DNA of 64,000 nt, from NCBI GenBank assembly GCA_040880485.1, contig JBBDIJ010000021.1, positions 1 through 64,000 of the forward strand, written 5' to 3'. Shown here one piece after another: positions 52,965 through 62,712 of the stretch; position 1 is the stretch's first letter; every line of letters begins with the position of its first letter. The notes under the pieces are model-generated. The model was not told the DNA's origin and did not search any database. It saw nothing but the letters and a program-made list of their open reading frames with translations. Source of the DNA: JBBDIJ01 sp040880485. Its GTDB lineage: Bacteria > Bacteroidota > Rhodothermia > Balneolales > Balneolaceae. A program made the translations under genes and the position numbers.

Positions 52965-53366
52965 ATGGCACACACCTACTCTTACGAACTCCAGTCGGTC
53001 TTTTCTGAGGCGGAGAAGATACCTGCCCTCATAGAGGAACTCGATGGACAACTCTCAATGAAGAGTGAGATGAAAGATCGGCTCACCCTTGCTCTCAGCG
53101 AAGCTGTGACCAATGCAATCGTACACGGCAATCGGGAAGACCTATCCAAACGAGTCTATGTAGCTATCGAAATCACCGATACAAAGATCACTGCCTCGGT
53201 CCTGGACGAAGGAGACGGATTCCAGGCCAACGATGTGCCAGACCCGCTTACAGATGAGAATATCCTGAAAACAGGCGGAAGAGGCCTTCTCTTTATGGAG
53301 GAGTTTGCCGACAATGTACATTATGGCCAGGATGGTCGTCAGGTTATCCTGGAATTCAATCGGTAG
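52965..53366 (+). CDS. RsbW/SpoIIAB-like serine-kinase ATPase
   Basis: 133 residues from ATG 52965. An in-frame TTG 24 bases earlier is possible. A single GHKL ATPase domain (HATPase_c_2): A-L-S-E-A-V-T-N-A-I-V-H-G-N (N box) and V-L-D-E-G-D-G-F with G-G-R-G-L-L-F-M (G boxes). Such proteins phosphorylate anti-anti-sigma factors and hold sigma factors. No STAS-domain partner or sigma gene is adjacent, so the partner is elsewhere. It converges on trxA. Confidence 0.88.
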   Translation: MAHTYSYELQSVFSEAEKIPALIEELDGQLSMKSEMKDRLTLALSEAVTNAIVHGNREDLSKRVYVAIEITDTKITASVLDEGDGFQANDVPDPLTDENILKTGGRGLLFMEEFADNVHYGQDGRQVILEFNR

Positions 53367-53414
53367 GCAGGCAGATCTTTTCGGTTCTGACCACTCTCTC
53401 CCGATCCGTTTTTT

Positions 53415-53741
53415 TCAGGCAAGCTGAGCGTCCAGCTGCTTTTTGATCTGATTTTTGGGTACAGCGCCAATGATCTGATCCACCACTTCTCCATCCTTGA
53501 ATATCAACAGGGCAGGAATACTCCTGATCCCATACTTGACGGAAATCTGCGGATTGTTATCGACATTCACTTTGCCGATTTTGGCTTTTCCTTCGTACTC
53601 ACCCGCCAGTTCATCCACAACCGGCCCAACCATACGGCACGGCCCGCACCATTCGGCCCAGAAATCGACCAGTACAGGGGAGTCGTTATTTTCTACCTCT
53701 TCTGCAAAGTTACTGTCTGTAAGTTCTATCGGTTTTGACAT
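53415..53741 (-). CDS. trxA: Thioredoxin
   Basis: 108 residues with the canonical W-C-G-P-C active site (Cys32, Cys35), D-F-W-A-E before it and the cis-proline loop I-R-S-I-P-A-L-L-I-F. Cytosolic disulfide reductase and electron donor. The length is exactly that of classical TrxA. It stands 175 bases from the dnaE stop on the same strand and may use its own promoter. Confidence 0.97.
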   Translation of the reverse strand: MSKPIELTDSNFAEEVENNDSPVLVDFWAEWCGPCRMVGPVVDELAGEYEGKAKIGKVNVDNNPQISVKYGIRSIPALLIFKDGEVVDQIIGAVPKNQIKKQLDAQLA

Positions 53742-53916
53742 GGTATGCCTGTATGGAGTTTCGGTTCACAGGCCACTCACTTCAGGGCGGGCTTGAACAC
53801 CCTCTCCTGAATGGGTAACCATCTTTAATTTCCACTTTTTCCAGGTGGGATGCATATCATTTTTCCCTATGGTTCCGATTGCCCGGAGTGATCATTTCAA
53901 TCATCTACTGCGATTG

Positions 53917-56900
53917 TTACTGTAATTCAGACGAAGTGGAAGATCCATTTCTTACCAGTGAAACCGCTTCTTTACCAATGAGATCTCTCAGACTTGTCAA
54001 AAGTTCGTGGCTGGGCTCTACCACAAATTTCCGAACATTCATAGAGAGGGGCCTCTGGCCCTCCCCGCTCCAGATCTGGAACTTAACGGGAGTATTTCCC
54101 TTGTGAAGGCTGAAAAGCGTGGCTACTTCCTGAAGGTCGTCTCTGGAGAGCTCACCCGTTTGAAAGCGAATCATAAGTTCCAGCTTCTCCTGATATTTTT
54201 CCCGCAAACTCTCGACCCTCTCCAGTCTCTTTGCAATGATCTTCGGTTTTCCATCTCTGGTATCCACTTGTCCCTCCATCATTACGATGGTATCGGTGCT
54301 GATCATACCGAGATGCGAATCATACACATCGTTAAATGTAATTGCCTCCACACTGCCATCAAGATCTTCCAACTGAACAAATGCAAAGGGCCGGTTTTTT
54401 CGATCAGTGAGGGTTCGTACCGCTGTAATGATGCCAATAACTCTCACATTGGAGCGGCTTGGCAGGTTTAAAAGCACGTCTGGTGCCATCGAATGACTTG
54501 CAAAGAGTCGGATATCTTCTCTGTATCTATCCAGAGGGTGTCCGCTCAGATAGAAGCCGATCAGTTCTCTCTCCCGGTTCAATCGTTCAATCGTACTCCA
54601 CGGCACTTTTTCCCGTAATCGGGGCTCGTCCCCGGCTCCCCCCCCTTCAGGGGTTTCACCGAAGAGACTGACCTGATTCAGCCTCGACTCTTCCTGTTTT
54701 CGGGCTGCATAGCTCAGAATATCCTCTATACTTTCGAGAAGTTGTGCACGGTTCTGATGCAAGACGTCGAAGGCACCCGCCTGAACAAGGCTCTCAATAG
54801 TCCTTCGGTTGCAAACACGAGTGTCAATTCTGGAGGCAAAATCGAAAACAGAGCTGAAAGCGCCACCCTTCTCCCTCTCCTCCACAATCTGATCGATTGC
54901 AACCGACCCGACCCCTTTGATGGCCGACATTCCGTACCGAATTCTCTCGCCATCCGCAGTAAACCGCCCCCTGGCAGAGTTGATATCGGGCGGCTCAACA
55001 GACAAGCCCATCCGCTGGCACTCCTCAATAAAGTAGGAGACCTTCTTAATGTCACTCATGTTATGACTCAGAACCGCTGCCATATATTCGGCCGGGTAGT
55101 TCGCCTTGAAGTACATGGTGTGACAGGCTACAACCGAGTAGGCGGCCGAATGGGATTTATTGAAACCATACCCGGCAAAAAGAGCCATTTTATCGAATAC
55201 CTCTTTGGCCGTTTTACGATCGTACCCCAGCTCCACAGCCTGTCGCATAAACTTCTCTTCCTCCGGTGGAAGAAGTTCCGGTTTCTTCTTGCCCATGATC
55301 CTGCGCAAAACGTCTGCTTCACCCAGCGAGTAACCACCCATTTTTTGAGCGACCATCATGATCTGCTCCTGATAGATCATAATTCCGTAGGTGGGCTCCA
55401 ATATCTCTTTGAGATCTTCGTGCGGGTGTTCGACCCGCTCTTCGCCCTGTTTTCGACGTATATAGTCTGGTATGAACTGCATCGGCCCCGGACGGTAGAG
55501 GGCATTCATAGCAATCAGATCATCAATTCCGGTAGGCTTCAATTGCCTTAGATACTTACGCATTCCGTCCGATTCGAACTGAAATGTACCGATCGTATTT
55601 CCTTTTTGGCAGAGTTCGTATGTCCGGGGGTCGTCAAGCGGGATATCATCCAGATGATACAGCTTACTGTGATTTTCCCTCACCATCTCAATGACCGTCT
55701 TAAGTATGGAGAGGGTCTTAAGGCCCAGGAAGTCCATCTTCAGCATCCCGGCCTGTTCGATCACCTTGCCATCGTACTGCGTCACAAAAAGCTCGGAGTC
55801 TCGGGAGGTACAGACGGGAATATATTTGGTCAGGTTGTCGGGAGCGATGATCACTCCGGCTGCATGAATCCCGGTGTTGCGTACCGATCCCTCCAGAATC
55901 TCCGCCATCCGGAGTGTACGGCCCTCCAGAGAGTCTCCCTCGCGTATCTCACGGAGCTCTTTTACGCTGTTGAATGCCTCTTCAAGAGAGATTCCAATGG
56001 TTTCGGGAACCAGCTTTGCCAACCGGTCCGCTTCCCGGAGAGGCAGATCCAGCACCCGGGCCACATCCCGTACCGAAGAGCGGGCGGCCATGGTCCCAAA
56101 GGTGATAATGTGTGCTACCTGCGACTTTCCATACTTCTCTACCACGTAGTCGATCACTTTCTGGCGTCCGTCGTCATCAAAGTCGATATCGATATCGGGC
56201 ATGGATACCCGTTCCGGATTCAGAAAACGCTCAAACAGAAGGTCATAACGGAGGGGGTCTATATTTGTAATACCAGTACAGTATGCGACCACAGATCCGG
56301 CAGCCGATCCCCGGCCCGGACCTACATAGACTTCCATCTTTCTGGCCGCAGCTATAAAATCCTGCACGATCAGGAAGTAACCGGAGAATCCCATTTCGCC
56401 AATGGTCTTCAGTTCATGATCGATACGGCCTCTGACCTCCTCCGTGAGCTTACCATACCGCTCCCTGGCTCCCTCCAGGGTCAGGTGTGCAAGGTATTCG
56501 TCCTCATTTTCGAACGGCTCCGGGAGCTTGAAGTTGGGGAGTATCACATCCCGTTCCAGTTCAATGGGTTCCACCTTCTCCACAATCTCCATCGTGTTGC
56601 GAATCGCATCCGGACGATCAGCAAAAAGGCGCTTCATCTCCTCCTGTGTTTTGAAATAGAACTCGGAATTGGGGAACCCGAACCTCATTTCCCTTCCCCG
56701 CCCGACAGGAGTAGAGATCAACTCCCCGTTATCTATGCAGAGAAGCGCATCATGAGCTTCTGCATCCTGCTTGTCCAGATAGAAGACGTCATTTGCAACA
56801 ATTGGCTTTACACCATATTTCTCCGCAAATCGTAACAATATCTCATTGACCCTCTCCTCCTCTTCCAGCCCGTGCCGGTTCAACTCGACATACAGATCGT

Positions 56901-58155
56901 CCCCAAAGAGGTTGTGCCACCAGCAGAAAGCCTCTTCCGCCTGCTCCTCTCCGTGATTCAGAATGAGATCCGGAACCTCTCCACCCAATGATCCGGTTGT
57001 GACAACCAGACCCTCACGATACCGTTCGACCAGCTCGCGGTCGATCCGTGGATATTTGTAGTAATAGCCCTCTGTAAAACCGATTGAGCAGAGCTCCGAA
57101 AGGTTCCGGTACCCTTCCATATTCTTTGCAAGGAAGATTTGCCGATACCGCCTGTCCCGATTCTCTCGTGTAAATTTTTTCTGGTGACGATCCTCCACAA
57201 AGTAGCACTCACACCCTACGATGGGCTTGATACCCTCCTCATGAGCAGCCTGTACAAACTTGAATACTCCATACATGTTGCCGGGATCGGTAAGCGCAAC
57301 AGCCGGCATTCCATCCTCTTTTGCCTTTCGGACCAGATCTTTCACACTTGCGGTTCCCTGAAGAACGGAATACCGGGAGTGGCAGTGCAGATGAACAAAT
57401 GTTGAATCGGGAAGCGGGGCGCTGACAGCCTCCGGCGGCAAGTCGATCTCATCTTTTTTCTCTCTCTTCTCCCGGACCGGATCCTTTAGGCGAAGCCGGC
57501 GGATCTCATCCATATAGTGCTCGGGGTCTACCCTTTCATGGATCGGGGTGCCGGAATCGACATGATCTGCCATCTGTGCAGGTCGGATCACCTGCAGCCG
57601 AACCAGCTCGAGAAAACAGCGTGCAGTGGCATCTACATCTGCTGCTGCATTGTGTGCAGCTTCAAAACCGGTCTGAAACAGTTTCCGGTGCAATTCGTCC
57701 AGGGTAGGCCACTTGTATTTGCCTCGACCACCGGGAATTTTACAGTAGTCTGTTGAGTCGGTAATCGTATCGATCTTCAGCTTCTCCTCAAACGGGTTGC
57801 TCCGGCCCGCACGTAGGTACTCTGACCCCATTATATTGAGATCAAAATCGAGATTATGACCAATTACATAGCGCGATTCCTGTAGATCTTTTTCGAATGC
57901 CTCTATGGCAGTGGCAAGAGGGACACCATCGCGTCTGGCCTTTTCGGTAGAAATTCCATGCACTTTCTCTGCATTGAAAGGAATGGTAAAGCCGTCGGGC
58001 CGAATAATGAAGTCGCCTGAAGAGAGCAGAGCCCCTTCTGCACTTCGTACCTGCCAGGCAAGCTGAACACAGCGGGGCCAGTTGTCAAAATCGTCAAGTG
58101 GGGCAGAAAAGTTCCGGGGGAGCCCGGTGGTCTCCGTATCAAATATCAGGTACAT
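53917..58155 (-). CDS. dnaE: DNA polymerase III alpha subunit with N-terminal proofreading exonuclease
   Basis: The replicative polymerase, 1412 residues. Residues 1-190 are a DEDDh exonuclease like DnaQ: F-D-T-E-T-T-G, H-N-L-D-F-D and H-N-A-A-A-D-V-D. The PHP domain begins near 253 (H-L-H-C-H-S-R-Y-S). The polymerase active site is P-D-I-D-I-D-F-D-D-D-G-R near 652-663. The helix-hairpin-helix and the OB fold (V-R-V-I-G-I-I-T-A-V-R) complete it. This exonuclease-DnaE fusion is typical of Bacteroidota and allies and differs from PolC, where the exonuclease sits inside the PHP domain. An acylphosphatase gene lies 47 bases upstream. Confidence 0.96.
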   Translation of the reverse strand: MYLIFDTETTGLPRNFSAPLDDFDNWPRCVQLAWQVRSAEGALLSSGDFIIRPDGFTIPFNAEKVHGISTEKARRDGVPLATAIEAFEKDLQESRYVIGHNLDFDLNIMGSEYLRAGRSNPFEEKLKIDTITDSTDYCKIPGGRGKYKWPTLDELHRKLFQTGFEAAHNAAADVDATARCFLELVRLQVIRPAQMADHVDSGTPIHERVDPEHYMDEIRRLRLKDPVREKREKKDEIDLPPEAVSAPLPDSTFVHLHCHSRYSVLQGTASVKDLVRKAKEDGMPAVALTDPGNMYGVFKFVQAAHEEGIKPIVGCECYFVEDRHQKKFTRENRDRRYRQIFLAKNMEGYRNLSELCSIGFTEGYYYKYPRIDRELVERYREGLVVTTGSLGGEVPDLILNHGEEQAEEAFCWWHNLFGDDLYVELNRHGLEEEERVNEILLRFAEKYGVKPIVANDVFYLDKQDAEAHDALLCIDNGELISTPVGRGREMRFGFPNSEFYFKTQEEMKRLFADRPDAIRNTMEIVEKVEPIELERDVILPNFKLPEPFENEDEYLAHLTLEGARERYGKLTEEVRGRIDHELKTIGEMGFSGYFLIVQDFIAAARKMEVYVGPGRGSAAGSVVAYCTGITNIDPLRYDLLFERFLNPERVSMPDIDIDFDDDGRQKVIDYVVEKYGKSQVAHIITFGTMAARSSVRDVARVLDLPLREADRLAKLVPETIGISLEEAFNSVKELREIREGDSLEGRTLRMAEILEGSVRNTGIHAAGVIIAPDNLTKYIPVCTSRDSELFVTQYDGKVIEQAGMLKMDFLGLKTLSILKTVIEMVRENHSKLYHLDDIPLDDPRTYELCQKGNTIGTFQFESDGMRKYLRQLKPTGIDDLIAMNALYRPGPMQFIPDYIRRKQGEERVEHPHEDLKEILEPTYGIMIYQEQIMMVAQKMGGYSLGEADVLRRIMGKKKPELLPPEEEKFMRQAVELGYDRKTAKEVFDKMALFAGYGFNKSHSAAYSVVACHTMYFKANYPAEYMAAVLSHNMSDIKKVSYFIEECQRMGLSVEPPDINSARGRFTADGERIRYGMSAIKGVGSVAIDQIVEEREKGGAFSSVFDFASRIDTRVCNRRTIESLVQAGAFDVLHQNRAQLLESIEDILSYAARKQEESRLNQVSLFGETPEGGGAGDEPRLREKVPWSTIERLNRERELIGFYLSGHPLDRYREDIRLFASHSMAPDVLLNLPSRSNVRVIGIITAVRTLTDRKNRPFAFVQLEDLDGSVEAITFNDVYDSHLGMISTDTIVMMEGQVDTRDGKPKIIAKRLERVESLREKYQEKLELMIRFQTGELSRDDLQEVATLFSLHKGNTPVKFQIWSGEGQRPLSMNVRKFVVEPSHELLTSLRDLIGKEAVSLVRNGSSTSSELQ

Positions 58156-58202
58156 GTAGGCGGTCTGTTTCTCATGTTGATCTCAGAGAATCCATGGAGT
58201 GC

Positions 58203-58496
58203 TCAAAGAGTCGGTTCTACATCGAAGGTAAGAAATTCTCCGGGACGGTCGCTCTGATCCACAATCTCCAGATCTGTAACACTGGCAGCCGCTGGCCCCC
58301 GCTCCAGCTGCTCAAGAAATTTGTCCAGTGTCTCTTGCGGCCCCTGTACAACGACCTCAACACGCCCGTCGCTGCGGTTTCTTACCCAGCCTCTCAATCC
58401 CAGTTTACGTGCCTGGGTTTGAGTATAGTATCGAAAACCGACTCCTTGTACACGCCCGGTAAGAAGAATCTGTTTCTGAACCAGTTGACTGTACAT
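58203..58496 (-). CDS. acyP: Acylphosphatase
   Basis: 97 residues from ATG 58496 (MYSQLVQKQ). The frame is open nine residues further back, but the family begins here. The active site is G-R-V-Q-G-V-G-F-R with the phosphate-binding Arg, and G-W-V-R-N-R-S-D-G supplies the catalytic Asn. Hydrolyses acyl phosphates such as acetyl phosphate or carbamoyl phosphate. It lies just upstream of dnaE on the same strand. Confidence 0.94.
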   Translation of the reverse strand: MYSQLVQKQILLTGRVQGVGFRYYTQTQARKLGLRGWVRNRSDGRVEVVVQGPQETLDKFLEQLERGPAAASVTDLEIVDQSDRPGEFLTFDVEPTL

Positions 58497-58568
58497 ATGG
58501 CTACTCCATTTTCTCGAGAGCATTAGCTATTCTCCGATTCATCCAAAATCTGCTTATATTTTTTCCGT

Positions 58569-58590
58569 CCCGGCAACTGCCATGGCCGGG
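58569..58590. repeat. Inverted repeat upstream of oxyR
   Basis: CCCGGC (58569-58574) and GCCGGG (58585-58590) with a 10-base loop, 40 bases before the oxyR start and 72 from acyP. It could form a leader hairpin or bind a regulator. There is no T run, so not a terminator. Confidence 0.35.
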
Positions 58591-58629
58591 TGTAATTTCA
58601 GACAATCGAGTTAAAATGTAAACCGCAGA

Positions 58630-59562
58630 ATGACACTCACTCAGCTCAGCTATATTGTCGCAGTTGATACACACCGGCATTTCGCTACAGCCGCCGAAAA
58701 GATCTATGTGACACAACCAACTCTGAGCATGCAGATCCAAAAACTGGAAGAGCAACTGGGTGTCACAATATTCGACCGCAGCAAATCTCCGGTGGTTCCC
58801 ACTGCGGTTGGCAAAGAGATAATAAGTCAGGCTCGCACTGTACTAAAGGAGGCAAAAACGATTGAGGACCTGGCAGGTCAGGCAGATGATTCACTCAGAG
58901 GGCCGTTCCGTATCGGAATACTACCAACCATTGCACCCTATCTCGTTCCCCTCTTTCTCCGGCGTTTTGTTCAGACATGGCCTGAAGCCCAACTCATAAT
59001 AGAGGAGATGCAGACAGAAGAGCTGGTCGATGCTCTGGTCACAGACAGGCTTGACGCAGGAATCATCGCAACGCCTGTAGATCAGGGGCACATCTTTACC
59101 GAGGACCTCTATGTGGAACCAATGGTCGCCTATCTCTCCTCAAACCATTCGTTGGCTGGTAAAAAGAGGCTTGAAATCGAAGATCTGGAGACACAAAATA
59201 TCTGGCTGCTGAACGAGGGGCACTGTTTCCGGGATCAGGCAGTGAGACTCTGTAAGCAGACCAACCGGAAGAAAGGGAGATCCATTCACTTCGAAAGTGG
59301 CAATCTTGAGACGTTGAAGCGTCTGGTAGAACAGGATTTCGGCATGACTCTGCTACCTGTTCTCGCCGCTGACATGGACAAGTACGGTTCACGGGGTGCA
59401 CACATCAAACCGTTCAGCGGCCCGGTTCCCAGTCGCAAGGTTCGACTCGTCTGGAGCCGAAAACATCTGAAAAAAAAATGGATTCAGGCGCTTCATGAAG
59501 GTATCATGAGTTCAATACCTCCCGAACTTACACAGACGGAAGAACGTATTATACTTGAGTAG
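58630..59562 (+). CDS. oxyR: Hydrogen-peroxide sensor OxyR (LysR family)
   Basis: 310 residues. The N-terminal winged helix has Q-L-S-Y-I-V-A-V and A-T-A-A-E-K-I-Y-V-T-Q-P-T-L-S. The effector domain holds N-E-G-H-C-F-R-D-Q-A-V-R-L-C, placing cysteines at residues 199 and 208, the same positions and 9-residue spacing as the peroxide-sensing disulfide of E. coli OxyR. It is therefore a genuine OxyR, not a generic LysR protein. The TerC gene follows after 27 bases. Confidence 0.93.
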   Translation: MTLTQLSYIVAVDTHRHFATAAEKIYVTQPTLSMQIQKLEEQLGVTIFDRSKSPVVPTAVGKEIISQARTVLKEAKTIEDLAGQADDSLRGPFRIGILPTIAPYLVPLFLRRFVQTWPEAQLIIEEMQTEELVDALVTDRLDAGIIATPVDQGHIFTEDLYVEPMVAYLSSNHSLAGKKRLEIEDLETQNIWLLNEGHCFRDQAVRLCKQTNRKKGRSIHFESGNLETLKRLVEQDFGMTLLPVLAADMDKYGSRGAHIKPFSGPVPSRKVRLVWSRKHLKKKWIQALHEGIMSSIPPELTQTEERIILE

Positions 59563-59589
59563 AAAAAATAATATTAAAACTGCACCGCT

Positions 59590-60546
59590 TTGGAAACTAC
59601 CCTGACTGTCTGGTTACTGTTCAATCTCTTTATCCTGATCATGTTGATGGTAGATCTCCTGGTTTTCAACCGAAAACCTCATGAGATCACCATAAAGGAG
59701 AGCCTCATCTGGACCGCGGTCTGGATTACCCTTGCCATCATATTCGGATTTGGCCTCTACTTCTTTGCTGATCCCAAGACGTCACTTGACTACTTTACTG
59801 GATATCTGATCGAGAAGTCTCTGAGTATAGACAACATCTTTGTCTTTCTGCTCATCTTCTCCTGGTTTGGGGTTGAATCAAGGTATCAGCATAAAGTCCT
59901 TTTCTGGGGTATTTTGGGGGCTCTTGTATTCCGGCTGATCTTTATTTTTCTGGGCGTAGCACTCATTAACCAGTTTCACTGGGTCATCTATGTATTCGGT
60001 GCGTTTCTGGTCTTCACCGGCATCAAAATGGGCATACAGAAGGAGAGGAAAGTTAGCCCCGACCAAAACCCGGCACTCAAGCTGGTAAAACGATTCATAC
60101 CGGTTACAAAGCAATATCATGGAGAGAAATTCTTCATCAGAATCCGTGGCCGGCTGGTCGCAACACCCATGTTTGTAGTTCTTGTCGTCATCGAATCGAC
60201 CGATGTCGTCTTTGCCGTCGACTCCATACCTGCAATCATGGCGATAACACGTGATCCGTTTATTATTTACAGCGCCAACGCCTTTGCGATCCTCGGCCTC
60301 AGGGCTCTCTATTTCGCTCTGGCCGGACTGATGAGGCTCTTTCACTATCTGCACTACGGCCTCTCTTTGATTCTGGTCTATGTGGGAGTAAAGATGATGA
60401 TCGAAGGGTTCTATCATATTCCCACTCTCGTCTCCATGCTCTTTATTCTGGGTACGCTCTCCATTTCTGTTCTGATCTCCATCAAGTTTCCGAAAGAGGA
60501 TTCCGAACTCCCTGAGCCCCCAAAATCGGACAGGGAACAAGAGTGA
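59590..60546 (+). CDS. TerC/Alx family membrane protein (probable manganese exporter)
   Basis: 318 residues with about nine transmembrane helices. The TerC hallmarks are S-L-S-I-D-N-I-F-V-F in the first half and E-S-T-D-V-V-F-A-V-D-S-I-P-A in the second, whose acidic residues are the likely metal ligands. Family members Alx and MeeF/YceF export Mn2+. The start is TTG at 59590, and GAAACTACC follows. It is coupled to oxyR, which fits manganese control in oxidative stress. No yybP-ykoY riboswitch lies upstream. A shared terminator with groL follows. Confidence 0.9.
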   Translation: METTLTVWLLFNLFILIMLMVDLLVFNRKPHEITIKESLIWTAVWITLAIIFGFGLYFFADPKTSLDYFTGYLIEKSLSIDNIFVFLLIFSWFGVESRYQHKVLFWGILGALVFRLIFIFLGVALINQFHWVIYVFGAFLVFTGIKMGIQKERKVSPDQNPALKLVKRFIPVTKQYHGEKFFIRIRGRLVATPMFVVLVVIESTDVVFAVDSIPAIMAITRDPFIIYSANAFAILGLRALYFALAGLMRLFHYLHYGLSLILVYVGVKMMIEGFYHIPTLVSMLFILGTLSISVLISIKFPKEDSELPEPPKSDREQE

Positions 60547-60601
60547 ATGGAAGTACCCGAGATCCCACTGGACGGAAGAGCCAAACAGAAGATCTGCATA
60601 A

Positions 60602-60637
60602 AAAAACCCCGTGTTCCGAAAGGAGCACGGGGTTTTT
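60602..60637. terminator. Bidirectional terminator between terC and groL
   Basis: CCCCGTGTTCC (60607-60617) pairs with GGAGCACGGGG (60622-60632), with one G-T wobble and a GAAA tetraloop. It is flanked by an A run on the left and a T run on the right, so it can stop transcription from both sides. Confidence 0.92.
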
Positions 60638-60668
60638 CATTACGTCTGAATAGAGATTCAGAGAGGGG

Positions 60669-62339
60669 TCAGAAGTCCATTCCGCCCATGCCTCCCATTC
60701 CACCCATTCCTCCAGGCATTCCGCCGGGTGCACCACCACCGTTATCGTCGCCATCTTTGGAGGGTTTCTCCGAGATCACCGCTTCGGTGGTCAACAGAAG
60801 CGAAGCAACGGATGCAGCGTTCTCCAGAGCGGTTCTGGCCACTTTGGTCGGATCGATGACTCCGGCCTTGATCAGATCCTCATAGGTTTCGGTCTGCGCG
60901 TTGTAGCCATAGGCATCCTTGCCGGCCAGTACTTTCTGTACCACGATTGAGCCTTCCACCCCTGCATTGTTCGAAATGGCTCTCAGTGGTGCCTGAAGTG
61001 CGCGGCGAACGATTTCGTAGCCAACCTGCTCGTCAGGGTTGTCACTCTTAAGAGAGTCAAGGCCCTTGAGTGCACGAAGGAATGCTACTCCCCCACCGGG
61101 TATGATTCCCTCTTCAACAGCGGCACGAGTAGCGTGCAGTGCATCTTCAACCCGCGCTTTCTTCTCTTTCATCTCTACCTCGGATGCAGCTCCTACATAG
61201 ATCACTGCCACACCACCACTCAACTTCGCCAGACGCTCCTGGAGCTTCTCGCGGTCGTAGTCCGATGTTGTATTTTCGATCTGTGATTTGATCTGATTGA
61301 TCCGGGCTTTGATATCACTATCCTTGCCTTTTCCACCTACAACCGTAGTGTTGTCCTTGTCGATTGAGATGCTGTCGGATTGTCCAAGGAAGTCGAGTGT
61401 CGCGTTCTCCAGCTTATAACCGCGCTCTTCGCTGATGACGGTTCCACCAGTAAGAATGGCGATATCTTCGAGCATCGCTTTACGACGATCTCCGAATCCC
61501 GGAGCTTTCACTGCGGCAATCTTCAGAGAGCCACGAAGCTTGTTTACCACCAGAGTGGCCAGCGCTTCGCCCTCCACATCTTCGGCGATAATCAGCAGTG
61601 GCCTGCCGGTTTGAATCACTTTCTCCAGGACAGGTAGCAGATCCTTCATGTTAGAGATCTTCTTGTCGAAGATCAGGATGTAGGGCTCTTCCAGCTCTGC
61701 GGTCATCTTCTCGCTGTCGGTCACAAAGTAGGGCGAAAGATATCCGCGATCGAACTGCATTCCCTCTACAGTATCCAGATAGGTCTCGGTGCTTTTCGCT
61801 TCCTCAACGGTAATAACACCATCCTTGCCTACTTTTTCGAAAGCGGAAGCGATGTTGCCCCCGATCTCCTTGTCTCCATTGGAAGAGATAGTGGCTACCT
61901 GCTTAATGCTTTCAGGGTTGTCCTGTACGCTTTTGCTGATCTTCCGCAATTCGGACACCACAGACTTGACCGCCTGGTCGATTCCGCGCTTCAGATCCAT
62001 CGGGTTGGCACCCGCTGTAACGTTTTTCAATCCTGTGCCTATGATCGACTGCGCAAGGACGGTAGCCGTGGTGGTACCATCTCCGGCGTTGTCGGCCGTT
62101 CTGGAAGCCACCTCACGCACCATCTGTGCGCCCATGTTCTCCACTTTATCGGCCAGTTCAATCTCCTTGGCTACAGTCACACCATCTTTTGTGACGACAG
62201 GTGCACCGAACGACTTTTCGATGACCACATTGCGGCCACGAGGGCCCAGGGTTACTTTCACAGCGTTCGCCAGTTTGTCTACGCCACGCTTCAGTGCATC
62301 CCTTGCTTCAGAATTATAATGTATCAGTTTAGCTGACAT
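60669..62339 (-). CDS. groL: Chaperonin GroEL
   Basis: 556 residues, the large ring subunit of the protein-folding chaperonin. Diagnostic blocks: L-G-P-R-G-R-N-V-V-I-E, D-G-T-T-T-A-T-V-L (ATP site), the apical domain, and the terminal G-G-M repeat tail ending M-D-F. Only one copy is in the window. It is transcribed with groS 53 bases upstream and has a strong terminator after it. Confidence 0.98.
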   Translation of the reverse strand: MSAKLIHYNSEARDALKRGVDKLANAVKVTLGPRGRNVVIEKSFGAPVVTKDGVTVAKEIELADKVENMGAQMVREVASRTADNAGDGTTTATVLAQSIIGTGLKNVTAGANPMDLKRGIDQAVKSVVSELRKISKSVQDNPESIKQVATISSNGDKEIGGNIASAFEKVGKDGVITVEEAKSTETYLDTVEGMQFDRGYLSPYFVTDSEKMTAELEEPYILIFDKKISNMKDLLPVLEKVIQTGRPLLIIAEDVEGEALATLVVNKLRGSLKIAAVKAPGFGDRRKAMLEDIAILTGGTVISEERGYKLENATLDFLGQSDSISIDKDNTTVVGGKGKDSDIKARINQIKSQIENTTSDYDREKLQERLAKLSGGVAVIYVGAASEVEMKEKKARVEDALHATRAAVEEGIIPGGGVAFLRALKGLDSLKSDNPDEQVGYEIVRRALQAPLRAISNNAGVEGSIVVQKVLAGKDAYGYNAQTETYEDLIKAGVIDPTKVARTALENAASVASLLLTTEAVISEKPSKDGDDNGGGAPGGMPGGMGGMGGMGGMDF

Positions 62340-62392
62340 AATCTTGTCTGTTGGTTAGATTCAGGTTCATTCAGTTTTTCTTCGATAACGGG

Positions 62393-62680
62393 TTAGCCTA
62401 CAATGCCGAGGATATCGGCTTCCCTCATGATCAGGTACTCTTCTCCGTCCAGAGTGATTTCGGTACCGGAATACTTTCCATAGAGAATCTGGTCGCCGGC
62501 TTTCACGGACATTTCCACTTTGGTTCCGTTCTCCACTTTTCCAGGGCCGGCAGCCACAACAGATCCGCGTTGAGGTTTCTCTTTTGCCGTGTCGGGTATA
62601 ATAATTCCGGATTCTGTTTTCTCTTCAGCCGGATCCGGACGAACCAGAACACGATCACTCAGAGGTTTGATCTTTGCCAT
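62393..62680 (-). CDS. groS: Co-chaperonin GroES
   Basis: 95 residues: P-L-S-D-R-V-L-V-R-P, the mobile loop E-E-K-T-E-S-G-I-I-I-P, and A-G-D-Q-I-L-Y-G-K-Y-S-G-T-E-I near the end. Caps the GroEL ring. AAGGAG lies eight bases before the ATG, a clear ribosome-binding site. No CIRCE element (HrcA operator) precedes it. Confidence 0.98.
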   Translation of the reverse strand: MAKIKPLSDRVLVRPDPAEEKTESGIIIPDTAKEKPQRGSVVAAGPGKVENGTKVEMSVKAGDQILYGKYSGTEITLDGEEYLIMREADILGIVG

Positions 62681-62712
62681 TGGATGACTCCTTGCTTGTT
62701 TCTCGTTTCAGT

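Noticed and set aside
55606..56835. A 409-codon plus-strand frame
   Set aside because: Antisense to the dnaE core and composition typical of a shadow frame. The frame at 54742-55551 is the same case.
59563..59589. yybP-ykoY manganese riboswitch before the TerC gene
   Set aside because: Only 27 bases separate it from oxyR, too short for that riboswitch.
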